A stretch of 64,000 nucleotides of DNA, taken from assembly GCF_048569485.1 (NCBI RefSeq), contig NW_027442223.1, positions 62,001 through 126,000 on the forward strand. The letters are read 5' to 3'. How positions within the stretch are numbered: the stretch's first letter is position 1; the number at the start of each line of letters is the position of its first letter. Of this stretch, positions 33,302-47,503 are shown piece by piece. The position numbers and the translations under genes are program-made. The notes below the pieces were generated by a model that saw only the letters and a program-made list of their open reading frames with translations, was not told where the DNA came from and did not search any database. The stretch is from Anomaloglossus baeobatrachus (taxonomy: Eukaryota; Chordata; Amphibia; Anura; Aromobatidae).

Positions 33302-34692
33302 CCTTCTTAACCCAGTTTCCAAAAGCAGAACTCAATTCACCTGATTCATATTAGCCCGATTTAATGAATTGGAAGAAAGCATACGTCTTCATATGCACCT
33401 CAATTTGGCCCATTCACTTTTCACACTTCCTCCTTTTGTTTTTTATCTTTCACACTTTTGACTTTCTTTATTCATCCAAATAGCAAACTCATCACCACTC
33501 AACCTGACCAACTCGGCTATGTCCCCGTGCTGCAGTTCTCTGTCTTATCTAGATCATTTGCAATTGAATGGAATAGATCCCTTTTGGACAAAGTGGATTC
33601 ACCTGCTGCTGCAGTGACCACAGGTGTGATAACATCTAGAATTGGCATCTGGTGCGATCTCTCCGCTTCCACTCCAAAGAAAGTTACCTGTTTATTCCTA
33701 TCATGCATTGGTTTTTGGGGTTTTCTTTGAGTAATGATGATCTCTTTAGTAGTCTGTTGGCGCCCTCTCCTGGAGGAATAGTTTGCTTGCTCTTGGACAT
33801 TCTAAAAGAGAGGTCATGATAGACATTGAGCTTCTGAGCTCAATTGGGGACAGTCATGGGTGATGAATGTTTGCAACCTACTGCGAAGCCTCATACCGCA
33901 ATATAAGGAACGTCAAATACTAAGAAAGGGCGGCCTATGAAAGAATTACTACTTTCAATAAGTACACTTAAACGGCTAATTGGGAATAGAAAAACTGTAA
34001 AAAGCCCTCTGAGAAAGCCCCCCTCTAACCTTTGATAGTAAGCTTTTCTGTAGTCTGCCTGTTGATGTATTTTCCGTTTGAACTGTGCACAACATGAAGA
34101 GACGGAACACTGGCGGCTTGTCACAATGCCCCCCGATGACATCACAATAGCGCTGCTGCCTAGAAAACAAGCTGCGCAGAAGAAGTTGTTCTTTGGGTGG
34201 GAGGGTGGGCTAGTGGAAGGAGGGGGCAATCTCTTTTTTTCCCGGGTGGTAGGGGGATGACAGGAGAAGGGAAGCGGGTGGTGAGAAAGGTACAGAGGGC
34301 AGGGTTTGGGGGCTGGGAAGGAAAGGGAAAAGATTAGGGTTTGGGGATGATGAAAGGGCTTTCTACGGGTAAGGATGGCAAAGGGTGGCAGTGACGGAAA
34401 GTCAGGCAACCTGTCCTGTCCGTCTTTTTGTATCGTGAATTGGAAAGACTGCAAGGGGGAGGGGAGTTGCTTGCGCCCTAAAGGAGGAGTTATTCAGATT
34501 CATTGCAGTGGGCGGCGGCTGCAAAACGCACCATTCTTCTTGTTTTGGCTCTGCAAAGCAGCCTTTTCAAGGGTTGGCTTGGGTGACAAAATGTCTTGTG
34601 TAGGCGTGGGTTTGTCTCCCTCTCGCTCTCTCTCCCTAAGATGTGTCCGGCATAGGCCAGGGTGCCACTCGAGGCCCAAACCAATTCTGGTT

Positions 34693-34879
34693 ATCGCTTC
34701 TCGGCCTTTTGGCTAAGATCAAGTGTAGTATCTGTTCTTATCAGTTTAATATCTGATACGTCCCCTATCTGGGGACCATATATTAAATGGATTTTTAGAA
34801 CAGGGAGATGGAAAAAGAGCTTGCTCTGTCCACTCCACGCATTGACCTGGTATTGCAGTACCTCCAGGAACGGTGCACC
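34693..34879 (+). ncRNA. RNU2: U2 snRNA copy
   Basis: Same sequence as the reference copy; 3' box at 34893-34907. Confidence 0.97.
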
Positions 34880-36270
34880 CCTTCTTAACCCAGTTTCCAA
34901 AAGCAGAACTCAATTCACCTGATTCATATTAGCCCGATTTAATGAATTGGAAGAAAGCATACGTCTTCATATGCACCTCAATTTGGCCCATTCACTTTTC
35001 ACACTTCCTCCTTTTGTTTTTTATCTTTCACACTTTTGACTTTCTTTATTCATCCAAATAGCAAACTCATCACCACTCAACCTGACCAACTCGGCTATGT
35101 CCCCGTGCTGCAGTTCTCTGTCTTATCTAGATCATTTGCAATTGAATGGAATAGATCCCTTTTGGACAAAGTGGATTCACCTGCTGCTGCAGTGACCACA
35201 GGTGTGATAACATCTAGAATTGGCATCTGGTGCGATCTCTCCGCTTCCACTCCAAAGAAAGTTACCTGTTTATTCCTATCATGCATTGGTTTTTGGGGTT
35301 TTCTTTGAGTAATGATGATCTCTTTAGTAGTCTGTTGGCGCCCTCTCCTGGAGGAATAGTTTGCTTGCTCTTGGACATTCTAAAAGAGAGGTCATGATAG
35401 ACATTGAGCTTCTGAGCTCAATTGGGGACAGTCATGGGTGATGAATGTTTGCAACCTACTGCGAAGCCTCATACCGCAATATAAGGAACGTCAAATACTA
35501 AGAAAGGGCGGCCTATGAAAGAATTACTACTTTCAATAAGTACACTTAAACGGCTAATTGGGAATAGAAAAACTGTAAAAAGCCCTCTGAGAAAGCCCCC
35601 CTCTAACCTTTGATAGTAAGCTTTTCTGTAGTCTGCCTGTTGATGTATTTTCCGTTTGAACTGTGCACAACATGAAGAGACGGAACACTGGCGGCTTGTC
35701 ACAATGCCCCCCGATGACATCACAATAGCGCTGCTGCCTAGAAAACAAGCTGCGCAGAAGAAGTTGTTCTTTGGGTGGGAGGGTGGGCTAGTGGAAGGAG
35801 GGGGCAATCTCTTTTTTTCCCGGGTGGTAGGGGGATGACAGGAGAAGGGAAGCGGGTGGTGAGAAAGGTACAGAGGGCAGGGTTTGGGGGCTGGGAAGGA
35901 AAGGGAAAAGATTAGGGTTTGGGGATGATGAAAGGGCTTTCTACGGGTAAGGATGGCAAAGGGTGGCAGTGACGGAAAGTCAGGCAACCTGTCCTGTCCG
36001 TCTTTTTGTATCGTGAATTGGAAAGACTGCAAGGGGGAGGGGAGTTGCTTGCGCCCTAAAGGAGGAGTTATTCAGATTCATTGCAGTGGGCGGCGGCTGC
36101 AAAACGCACCATTCTTCTTGTTTTGGCTCTGCAAAGCAGCCTTTTCAAGGGTTGGCTTGGGTGACAAAATGTCTTGTGTAGGCGTGGGTTTGTCTCCCTC
36201 TCGCTCTCTCTCCCTAAGATGTGTCCGGCATAGGCCAGGGTGCCACTCGAGGCCCAAACCAATTCTGGTT

Positions 36271-36457
36271 ATCGCTTCTCGGCCTTTTGGCTAAGATCAA
36301 GTGTAGTATCTGTTCTTATCAGTTTAATATCTGATACGTCCCCTATCTGGGGACCATATATTAAATGGATTTTTAGAACAGGGAGATGGAAAAAGAGCTT
36401 GCTCTGTCCACTCCACGCATTGACCTGGTATTGCAGTACCTCCAGGAACGGTGCACC
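36271..36457 (+). ncRNA. RNU2: U2 snRNA copy
   Basis: Same sequence as the reference copy; 3' box at 36471-36485. Confidence 0.97.
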
Positions 36458-37848
36458 CCTTCTTAACCCAGTTTCCAAAAGCAGAACTCAATTCACCTGA
36501 TTCATATTAGCCCGATTTAATGAATTGGAAGAAAGCATACGTCTTCATATGCACCTCAATTTGGCCCATTCACTTTTCACACTTCCTCCTTTTGTTTTTT
36601 ATCTTTCACACTTTTGACTTTCTTTATTCATCCAAATAGCAAACTCATCACCACTCAACCTGACCAACTCGGCTATGTCCCCGTGCTGCAGTTCTCTGTC
36701 TTATCTAGATCATTTGCAATTGAATGGAATAGATCCCTTTTGGACAAAGTGGATTCACCTGCTGCTGCAGTGACCACAGGTGTGATAACATCTAGAATTG
36801 GCATCTGGTGCGATCTCTCCGCTTCCACTCCAAAGAAAGTTACCTGTTTATTCCTATCATGCATTGGTTTTTGGGGTTTTCTTTGAGTAATGATGATCTC
36901 TTTAGTAGTCTGTTGGCGCCCTCTCCTGGAGGAATAGTTTGCTTGCTCTTGGACATTCTAAAAGAGAGGTCATGATAGACATTGAGCTTCTGAGCTCAAT
37001 TGGGGACAGTCATGGGTGATGAATGTTTGCAACCTACTGCGAAGCCTCATACCGCAATATAAGGAACGTCAAATACTAAGAAAGGGCGGCCTATGAAAGA
37101 ATTACTACTTTCAATAAGTACACTTAAACGGCTAATTGGGAATAGAAAAACTGTAAAAAGCCCTCTGAGAAAGCCCCCCTCTAACCTTTGATAGTAAGCT
37201 TTTCTGTAGTCTGCCTGTTGATGTATTTTCCGTTTGAACTGTGCACAACATGAAGAGACGGAACACTGGCGGCTTGTCACAATGCCCCCCGATGACATCA
37301 CAATAGCGCTGCTGCCTAGAAAACAAGCTGCGCAGAAGAAGTTGTTCTTTGGGTGGGAGGGTGGGCTAGTGGAAGGAGGGGGCAATCTCTTTTTTTCCCG
37401 GGTGGTAGGGGGATGACAGGAGAAGGGAAGCGGGTGGTGAGAAAGGTACAGAGGGCAGGGTTTGGGGGCTGGGAAGGAAAGGGAAAAGATTAGGGTTTGG
37501 GGATGATGAAAGGGCTTTCTACGGGTAAGGATGGCAAAGGGTGGCAGTGACGGAAAGTCAGGCAACCTGTCCTGTCCGTCTTTTTGTATCGTGAATTGGA
37601 AAGACTGCAAGGGGGAGGGGAGTTGCTTGCGCCCTAAAGGAGGAGTTATTCAGATTCATTGCAGTGGGCGGCGGCTGCAAAACGCACCATTCTTCTTGTT
37701 TTGGCTCTGCAAAGCAGCCTTTTCAAGGGTTGGCTTGGGTGACAAAATGTCTTGTGTAGGCGTGGGTTTGTCTCCCTCTCGCTCTCTCTCCCTAAGATGT
37801 GTCCGGCATAGGCCAGGGTGCCACTCGAGGCCCAAACCAATTCTGGTT

Positions 37849-38035
37849 ATCGCTTCTCGGCCTTTTGGCTAAGATCAAGTGTAGTATCTGTTCTTATCAG
37901 TTTAATATCTGATACGTCCCCTATCTGGGGACCATATATTAAATGGATTTTTAGAACAGGGAGATGGAAAAAGAGCTTGCTCTGTCCACTCCACGCATTG
38001 ACCTGGTATTGCAGTACCTCCAGGAACGGTGCACC
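37849..38035 (+). ncRNA. RNU2: U2 snRNA copy
   Basis: Same sequence as the reference copy; 3' box at 38049-38063. Confidence 0.97.
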
Positions 38036-39426
38036 CCTTCTTAACCCAGTTTCCAAAAGCAGAACTCAATTCACCTGATTCATATTAGCCCGATTTAATG
38101 AATTGGAAGAAAGCATACGTCTTCATATGCACCTCAATTTGGCCCATTCACTTTTCACACTTCCTCCTTTTGTTTTTTATCTTTCACACTTTTGACTTTC
38201 TTTATTCATCCAAATAGCAAACTCATCACCACTCAACCTGACCAACTCGGCTATGTCCCCGTGCTGCAGTTCTCTGTCTTATCTAGATCATTTGCAATTG
38301 AATGGAATAGATCCCTTTTGGACAAAGTGGATTCACCTGCTGCTGCAGTGACCACAGGTGTGATAACATCTAGAATTGGCATCTGGTGCGATCTCTCCGC
38401 TTCCACTCCAAAGAAAGTTACCTGTTTATTCCTATCATGCATTGGTTTTTGGGGTTTTCTTTGAGTAATGATGATCTCTTTAGTAGTCTGTTGGCGCCCT
38501 CTCCTGGAGGAATAGTTTGCTTGCTCTTGGACATTCTAAAAGAGAGGTCATGATAGACATTGAGCTTCTGAGCTCAATTGGGGACAGTCATGGGTGATGA
38601 ATGTTTGCAACCTACTGCGAAGCCTCATACCGCAATATAAGGAACGTCAAATACTAAGAAAGGGCGGCCTATGAAAGAATTACTACTTTCAATAAGTACA
38701 CTTAAACGGCTAATTGGGAATAGAAAAACTGTAAAAAGCCCTCTGAGAAAGCCCCCCTCTAACCTTTGATAGTAAGCTTTTCTGTAGTCTGCCTGTTGAT
38801 GTATTTTCCGTTTGAACTGTGCACAACATGAAGAGACGGAACACTGGCGGCTTGTCACAATGCCCCCCGATGACATCACAATAGCGCTGCTGCCTAGAAA
38901 ACAAGCTGCGCAGAAGAAGTTGTTCTTTGGGTGGGAGGGTGGGCTAGTGGAAGGAGGGGGCAATCTCTTTTTTTCCCGGGTGGTAGGGGGATGACAGGAG
39001 AAGGGAAGCGGGTGGTGAGAAAGGTACAGAGGGCAGGGTTTGGGGGCTGGGAAGGAAAGGGAAAAGATTAGGGTTTGGGGATGATGAAAGGGCTTTCTAC
39101 GGGTAAGGATGGCAAAGGGTGGCAGTGACGGAAAGTCAGGCAACCTGTCCTGTCCGTCTTTTTGTATCGTGAATTGGAAAGACTGCAAGGGGGAGGGGAG
39201 TTGCTTGCGCCCTAAAGGAGGAGTTATTCAGATTCATTGCAGTGGGCGGCGGCTGCAAAACGCACCATTCTTCTTGTTTTGGCTCTGCAAAGCAGCCTTT
39301 TCAAGGGTTGGCTTGGGTGACAAAATGTCTTGTGTAGGCGTGGGTTTGTCTCCCTCTCGCTCTCTCTCCCTAAGATGTGTCCGGCATAGGCCAGGGTGCC
39401 ACTCGAGGCCCAAACCAATTCTGGTT

Positions 39427-39613
39427 ATCGCTTCTCGGCCTTTTGGCTAAGATCAAGTGTAGTATCTGTTCTTATCAGTTTAATATCTGATACGTCCCCT
39501 ATCTGGGGACCATATATTAAATGGATTTTTAGAACAGGGAGATGGAAAAAGAGCTTGCTCTGTCCACTCCACGCATTGACCTGGTATTGCAGTACCTCCA
39601 GGAACGGTGCACC
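39427..39613 (+). ncRNA. RNU2: U2 snRNA copy
   Basis: Same sequence as the reference copy; 3' box at 39627-39641. Confidence 0.97.
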
Positions 39614-41004
39614 CCTTCTTAACCCAGTTTCCAAAAGCAGAACTCAATTCACCTGATTCATATTAGCCCGATTTAATGAATTGGAAGAAAGCATACGTCT
39701 TCATATGCACCTCAATTTGGCCCATTCACTTTTCACACTTCCTCCTTTTGTTTTTTATCTTTCACACTTTTGACTTTCTTTATTCATCCAAATAGCAAAC
39801 TCATCACCACTCAACCTGACCAACTCGGCTATGTCCCCGTGCTGCAGTTCTCTGTCTTATCTAGATCATTTGCAATTGAATGGAATAGATCCCTTTTGGA
39901 CAAAGTGGATTCACCTGCTGCTGCAGTGACCACAGGTGTGATAACATCTAGAATTGGCATCTGGTGCGATCTCTCCGCTTCCACTCCAAAGAAAGTTACC
40001 TGTTTATTCCTATCATGCATTGGTTTTTGGGGTTTTCTTTGAGTAATGATGATCTCTTTAGTAGTCTGTTGGCGCCCTCTCCTGGAGGAATAGTTTGCTT
40101 GCTCTTGGACATTCTAAAAGAGAGGTCATGATAGACATTGAGCTTCTGAGCTCAATTGGGGACAGTCATGGGTGATGAATGTTTGCAACCTACTGCGAAG
40201 CCTCATACCGCAATATAAGGAACGTCAAATACTAAGAAAGGGCGGCCTATGAAAGAATTACTACTTTCAATAAGTACACTTAAACGGCTAATTGGGAATA
40301 GAAAAACTGTAAAAAGCCCTCTGAGAAAGCCCCCCTCTAACCTTTGATAGTAAGCTTTTCTGTAGTCTGCCTGTTGATGTATTTTCCGTTTGAACTGTGC
40401 ACAACATGAAGAGACGGAACACTGGCGGCTTGTCACAATGCCCCCCGATGACATCACAATAGCGCTGCTGCCTAGAAAACAAGCTGCGCAGAAGAAGTTG
40501 TTCTTTGGGTGGGAGGGTGGGCTAGTGGAAGGAGGGGGCAATCTCTTTTTTTCCCGGGTGGTAGGGGGATGACAGGAGAAGGGAAGCGGGTGGTGAGAAA
40601 GGTACAGAGGGCAGGGTTTGGGGGCTGGGAAGGAAAGGGAAAAGATTAGGGTTTGGGGATGATGAAAGGGCTTTCTACGGGTAAGGATGGCAAAGGGTGG
40701 CAGTGACGGAAAGTCAGGCAACCTGTCCTGTCCGTCTTTTTGTATCGTGAATTGGAAAGACTGCAAGGGGGAGGGGAGTTGCTTGCGCCCTAAAGGAGGA
40801 GTTATTCAGATTCATTGCAGTGGGCGGCGGCTGCAAAACGCACCATTCTTCTTGTTTTGGCTCTGCAAAGCAGCCTTTTCAAGGGTTGGCTTGGGTGACA
40901 AAATGTCTTGTGTAGGCGTGGGTTTGTCTCCCTCTCGCTCTCTCTCCCTAAGATGTGTCCGGCATAGGCCAGGGTGCCACTCGAGGCCCAAACCAATTCT
41001 GGTT

Positions 41005-41191
41005 ATCGCTTCTCGGCCTTTTGGCTAAGATCAAGTGTAGTATCTGTTCTTATCAGTTTAATATCTGATACGTCCCCTATCTGGGGACCATATATTAAAT
41101 GGATTTTTAGAACAGGGAGATGGAAAAAGAGCTTGCTCTGTCCACTCCACGCATTGACCTGGTATTGCAGTACCTCCAGGAACGGTGCACC
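41005..41191 (+). ncRNA. RNU2: U2 snRNA copy
   Basis: Same sequence as the reference copy; 3' box at 41205-41219. Confidence 0.97.
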
Positions 41192-42582
41192 CCTTCTTAA
41201 CCCAGTTTCCAAAAGCAGAACTCAATTCACCTGATTCATATTAGCCCGATTTAATGAATTGGAAGAAAGCATACGTCTTCATATGCACCTCAATTTGGCC
41301 CATTCACTTTTCACACTTCCTCCTTTTGTTTTTTATCTTTCACACTTTTGACTTTCTTTATTCATCCAAATAGCAAACTCATCACCACTCAACCTGACCA
41401 ACTCGGCTATGTCCCCGTGCTGCAGTTCTCTGTCTTATCTAGATCATTTGCAATTGAATGGAATAGATCCCTTTTGGACAAAGTGGATTCACCTGCTGCT
41501 GCAGTGACCACAGGTGTGATAACATCTAGAATTGGCATCTGGTGCGATCTCTCCGCTTCCACTCCAAAGAAAGTTACCTGTTTATTCCTATCATGCATTG
41601 GTTTTTGGGGTTTTCTTTGAGTAATGATGATCTCTTTAGTAGTCTGTTGGCGCCCTCTCCTGGAGGAATAGTTTGCTTGCTCTTGGACATTCTAAAAGAG
41701 AGGTCATGATAGACATTGAGCTTCTGAGCTCAATTGGGGACAGTCATGGGTGATGAATGTTTGCAACCTACTGCGAAGCCTCATACCGCAATATAAGGAA
41801 CGTCAAATACTAAGAAAGGGCGGCCTATGAAAGAATTACTACTTTCAATAAGTACACTTAAACGGCTAATTGGGAATAGAAAAACTGTAAAAAGCCCTCT
41901 GAGAAAGCCCCCCTCTAACCTTTGATAGTAAGCTTTTCTGTAGTCTGCCTGTTGATGTATTTTCCGTTTGAACTGTGCACAACATGAAGAGACGGAACAC
42001 TGGCGGCTTGTCACAATGCCCCCCGATGACATCACAATAGCGCTGCTGCCTAGAAAACAAGCTGCGCAGAAGAAGTTGTTCTTTGGGTGGGAGGGTGGGC
42101 TAGTGGAAGGAGGGGGCAATCTCTTTTTTTCCCGGGTGGTAGGGGGATGACAGGAGAAGGGAAGCGGGTGGTGAGAAAGGTACAGAGGGCAGGGTTTGGG
42201 GGCTGGGAAGGAAAGGGAAAAGATTAGGGTTTGGGGATGATGAAAGGGCTTTCTACGGGTAAGGATGGCAAAGGGTGGCAGTGACGGAAAGTCAGGCAAC
42301 CTGTCCTGTCCGTCTTTTTGTATCGTGAATTGGAAAGACTGCAAGGGGGAGGGGAGTTGCTTGCGCCCTAAAGGAGGAGTTATTCAGATTCATTGCAGTG
42401 GGCGGCGGCTGCAAAACGCACCATTCTTCTTGTTTTGGCTCTGCAAAGCAGCCTTTTCAAGGGTTGGCTTGGGTGACAAAATGTCTTGTGTAGGCGTGGG
42501 TTTGTCTCCCTCTCGCTCTCTCTCCCTAAGATGTGTCCGGCATAGGCCAGGGTGCCACTCGAGGCCCAAACCAATTCTGGTT

Positions 42583-42769
42583 ATCGCTTCTCGGCCTTTT
42601 GGCTAAGATCAAGTGTAGTATCTGTTCTTATCAGTTTAATATCTGATACGTCCCCTATCTGGGGACCATATATTAAATGGATTTTTAGAACAGGGAGATG
42701 GAAAAAGAGCTTGCTCTGTCCACTCCACGCATTGACCTGGTATTGCAGTACCTCCAGGAACGGTGCACC
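42583..42769 (+). ncRNA. RNU2: U2 snRNA copy
   Basis: Same sequence as the reference copy; 3' box at 42783-42797. Confidence 0.97.
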
Positions 42770-44160
42770 CCTTCTTAACCCAGTTTCCAAAAGCAGAACT
42801 CAATTCACCTGATTCATATTAGCCCGATTTAATGAATTGGAAGAAAGCATACGTCTTCATATGCACCTCAATTTGGCCCATTCACTTTTCACACTTCCTC
42901 CTTTTGTTTTTTATCTTTCACACTTTTGACTTTCTTTATTCATCCAAATAGCAAACTCATCACCACTCAACCTGACCAACTCGGCTATGTCCCCGTGCTG
43001 CAGTTCTCTGTCTTATCTAGATCATTTGCAATTGAATGGAATAGATCCCTTTTGGACAAAGTGGATTCACCTGCTGCTGCAGTGACCACAGGTGTGATAA
43101 CATCTAGAATTGGCATCTGGTGCGATCTCTCCGCTTCCACTCCAAAGAAAGTTACCTGTTTATTCCTATCATGCATTGGTTTTTGGGGTTTTCTTTGAGT
43201 AATGATGATCTCTTTAGTAGTCTGTTGGCGCCCTCTCCTGGAGGAATAGTTTGCTTGCTCTTGGACATTCTAAAAGAGAGGTCATGATAGACATTGAGCT
43301 TCTGAGCTCAATTGGGGACAGTCATGGGTGATGAATGTTTGCAACCTACTGCGAAGCCTCATACCGCAATATAAGGAACGTCAAATACTAAGAAAGGGCG
43401 GCCTATGAAAGAATTACTACTTTCAATAAGTACACTTAAACGGCTAATTGGGAATAGAAAAACTGTAAAAAGCCCTCTGAGAAAGCCCCCCTCTAACCTT
43501 TGATAGTAAGCTTTTCTGTAGTCTGCCTGTTGATGTATTTTCCGTTTGAACTGTGCACAACATGAAGAGACGGAACACTGGCGGCTTGTCACAATGCCCC
43601 CCGATGACATCACAATAGCGCTGCTGCCTAGAAAACAAGCTGCGCAGAAGAAGTTGTTCTTTGGGTGGGAGGGTGGGCTAGTGGAAGGAGGGGGCAATCT
43701 CTTTTTTTCCCGGGTGGTAGGGGGATGACAGGAGAAGGGAAGCGGGTGGTGAGAAAGGTACAGAGGGCAGGGTTTGGGGGCTGGGAAGGAAAGGGAAAAG
43801 ATTAGGGTTTGGGGATGATGAAAGGGCTTTCTACGGGTAAGGATGGCAAAGGGTGGCAGTGACGGAAAGTCAGGCAACCTGTCCTGTCCGTCTTTTTGTA
43901 TCGTGAATTGGAAAGACTGCAAGGGGGAGGGGAGTTGCTTGCGCCCTAAAGGAGGAGTTATTCAGATTCATTGCAGTGGGCGGCGGCTGCAAAACGCACC
44001 ATTCTTCTTGTTTTGGCTCTGCAAAGCAGCCTTTTCAAGGGTTGGCTTGGGTGACAAAATGTCTTGTGTAGGCGTGGGTTTGTCTCCCTCTCGCTCTCTC
44101 TCCCTAAGATGTGTCCGGCATAGGCCAGGGTGCCACTCGAGGCCCAAACCAATTCTGGTT

Positions 44161-44347
44161 ATCGCTTCTCGGCCTTTTGGCTAAGATCAAGTGTAGTATC
44201 TGTTCTTATCAGTTTAATATCTGATACGTCCCCTATCTGGGGACCATATATTAAATGGATTTTTAGAACAGGGAGATGGAAAAAGAGCTTGCTCTGTCCA
44301 CTCCACGCATTGACCTGGTATTGCAGTACCTCCAGGAACGGTGCACC
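44161..44347 (+). ncRNA. RNU2: U2 snRNA copy
   Basis: Same sequence as the reference copy; 3' box at 44361-44375. Confidence 0.97.
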
Positions 44348-45738
44348 CCTTCTTAACCCAGTTTCCAAAAGCAGAACTCAATTCACCTGATTCATATTAG
44401 CCCGATTTAATGAATTGGAAGAAAGCATACGTCTTCATATGCACCTCAATTTGGCCCATTCACTTTTCACACTTCCTCCTTTTGTTTTTTATCTTTCACA
44501 CTTTTGACTTTCTTTATTCATCCAAATAGCAAACTCATCACCACTCAACCTGACCAACTCGGCTATGTCCCCGTGCTGCAGTTCTCTGTCTTATCTAGAT
44601 CATTTGCAATTGAATGGAATAGATCCCTTTTGGACAAAGTGGATTCACCTGCTGCTGCAGTGACCACAGGTGTGATAACATCTAGAATTGGCATCTGGTG
44701 CGATCTCTCCGCTTCCACTCCAAAGAAAGTTACCTGTTTATTCCTATCATGCATTGGTTTTTGGGGTTTTCTTTGAGTAATGATGATCTCTTTAGTAGTC
44801 TGTTGGCGCCCTCTCCTGGAGGAATAGTTTGCTTGCTCTTGGACATTCTAAAAGAGAGGTCATGATAGACATTGAGCTTCTGAGCTCAATTGGGGACAGT
44901 CATGGGTGATGAATGTTTGCAACCTACTGCGAAGCCTCATACCGCAATATAAGGAACGTCAAATACTAAGAAAGGGCGGCCTATGAAAGAATTACTACTT
45001 TCAATAAGTACACTTAAACGGCTAATTGGGAATAGAAAAACTGTAAAAAGCCCTCTGAGAAAGCCCCCCTCTAACCTTTGATAGTAAGCTTTTCTGTAGT
45101 CTGCCTGTTGATGTATTTTCCGTTTGAACTGTGCACAACATGAAGAGACGGAACACTGGCGGCTTGTCACAATGCCCCCCGATGACATCACAATAGCGCT
45201 GCTGCCTAGAAAACAAGCTGCGCAGAAGAAGTTGTTCTTTGGGTGGGAGGGTGGGCTAGTGGAAGGAGGGGGCAATCTCTTTTTTTCCCGGGTGGTAGGG
45301 GGATGACAGGAGAAGGGAAGCGGGTGGTGAGAAAGGTACAGAGGGCAGGGTTTGGGGGCTGGGAAGGAAAGGGAAAAGATTAGGGTTTGGGGATGATGAA
45401 AGGGCTTTCTACGGGTAAGGATGGCAAAGGGTGGCAGTGACGGAAAGTCAGGCAACCTGTCCTGTCCGTCTTTTTGTATCGTGAATTGGAAAGACTGCAA
45501 GGGGGAGGGGAGTTGCTTGCGCCCTAAAGGAGGAGTTATTCAGATTCATTGCAGTGGGCGGCGGCTGCAAAACGCACCATTCTTCTTGTTTTGGCTCTGC
45601 AAAGCAGCCTTTTCAAGGGTTGGCTTGGGTGACAAAATGTCTTGTGTAGGCGTGGGTTTGTCTCCCTCTCGCTCTCTCTCCCTAAGATGTGTCCGGCATA
45701 GGCCAGGGTGCCACTCGAGGCCCAAACCAATTCTGGTT

Positions 45739-45925
45739 ATCGCTTCTCGGCCTTTTGGCTAAGATCAAGTGTAGTATCTGTTCTTATCAGTTTAATATCT
45801 GATACGTCCCCTATCTGGGGACCATATATTAAATGGATTTTTAGAACAGGGAGATGGAAAAAGAGCTTGCTCTGTCCACTCCACGCATTGACCTGGTATT
45901 GCAGTACCTCCAGGAACGGTGCACC
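45739..45925 (+). ncRNA. RNU2: U2 snRNA copy
   Basis: Same sequence as the reference copy; 3' box at 45939-45953. Confidence 0.97.
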
Positions 45926-47316
45926 CCTTCTTAACCCAGTTTCCAAAAGCAGAACTCAATTCACCTGATTCATATTAGCCCGATTTAATGAATTGGAAGA
46001 AAGCATACGTCTTCATATGCACCTCAATTTGGCCCATTCACTTTTCACACTTCCTCCTTTTGTTTTTTATCTTTCACACTTTTGACTTTCTTTATTCATC
46101 CAAATAGCAAACTCATCACCACTCAACCTGACCAACTCGGCTATGTCCCCGTGCTGCAGTTCTCTGTCTTATCTAGATCATTTGCAATTGAATGGAATAG
46201 ATCCCTTTTGGACAAAGTGGATTCACCTGCTGCTGCAGTGACCACAGGTGTGATAACATCTAGAATTGGCATCTGGTGCGATCTCTCCGCTTCCACTCCA
46301 AAGAAAGTTACCTGTTTATTCCTATCATGCATTGGTTTTTGGGGTTTTCTTTGAGTAATGATGATCTCTTTAGTAGTCTGTTGGCGCCCTCTCCTGGAGG
46401 AATAGTTTGCTTGCTCTTGGACATTCTAAAAGAGAGGTCATGATAGACATTGAGCTTCTGAGCTCAATTGGGGACAGTCATGGGTGATGAATGTTTGCAA
46501 CCTACTGCGAAGCCTCATACCGCAATATAAGGAACGTCAAATACTAAGAAAGGGCGGCCTATGAAAGAATTACTACTTTCAATAAGTACACTTAAACGGC
46601 TAATTGGGAATAGAAAAACTGTAAAAAGCCCTCTGAGAAAGCCCCCCTCTAACCTTTGATAGTAAGCTTTTCTGTAGTCTGCCTGTTGATGTATTTTCCG
46701 TTTGAACTGTGCACAACATGAAGAGACGGAACACTGGCGGCTTGTCACAATGCCCCCCGATGACATCACAATAGCGCTGCTGCCTAGAAAACAAGCTGCG
46801 CAGAAGAAGTTGTTCTTTGGGTGGGAGGGTGGGCTAGTGGAAGGAGGGGGCAATCTCTTTTTTTCCCGGGTGGTAGGGGGATGACAGGAGAAGGGAAGCG
46901 GGTGGTGAGAAAGGTACAGAGGGCAGGGTTTGGGGGCTGGGAAGGAAAGGGAAAAGATTAGGGTTTGGGGATGATGAAAGGGCTTTCTACGGGTAAGGAT
47001 GGCAAAGGGTGGCAGTGACGGAAAGTCAGGCAACCTGTCCTGTCCGTCTTTTTGTATCGTGAATTGGAAAGACTGCAAGGGGGAGGGGAGTTGCTTGCGC
47101 CCTAAAGGAGGAGTTATTCAGATTCATTGCAGTGGGCGGCGGCTGCAAAACGCACCATTCTTCTTGTTTTGGCTCTGCAAAGCAGCCTTTTCAAGGGTTG
47201 GCTTGGGTGACAAAATGTCTTGTGTAGGCGTGGGTTTGTCTCCCTCTCGCTCTCTCTCCCTAAGATGTGTCCGGCATAGGCCAGGGTGCCACTCGAGGCC
47301 CAAACCAATTCTGGTT

Positions 47317-47503
47317 ATCGCTTCTCGGCCTTTTGGCTAAGATCAAGTGTAGTATCTGTTCTTATCAGTTTAATATCTGATACGTCCCCTATCTGGGGAC
47401 CATATATTAAATGGATTTTTAGAACAGGGAGATGGAAAAAGAGCTTGCTCTGTCCACTCCACGCATTGACCTGGTATTGCAGTACCTCCAGGAACGGTGC
47501 ACC
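47317..47503 (+). ncRNA. RNU2: U2 snRNA copy
   Basis: Same sequence as the reference copy; 3' box at 47517-47531. The spacer after it carries C to T at 47716. Confidence 0.97.
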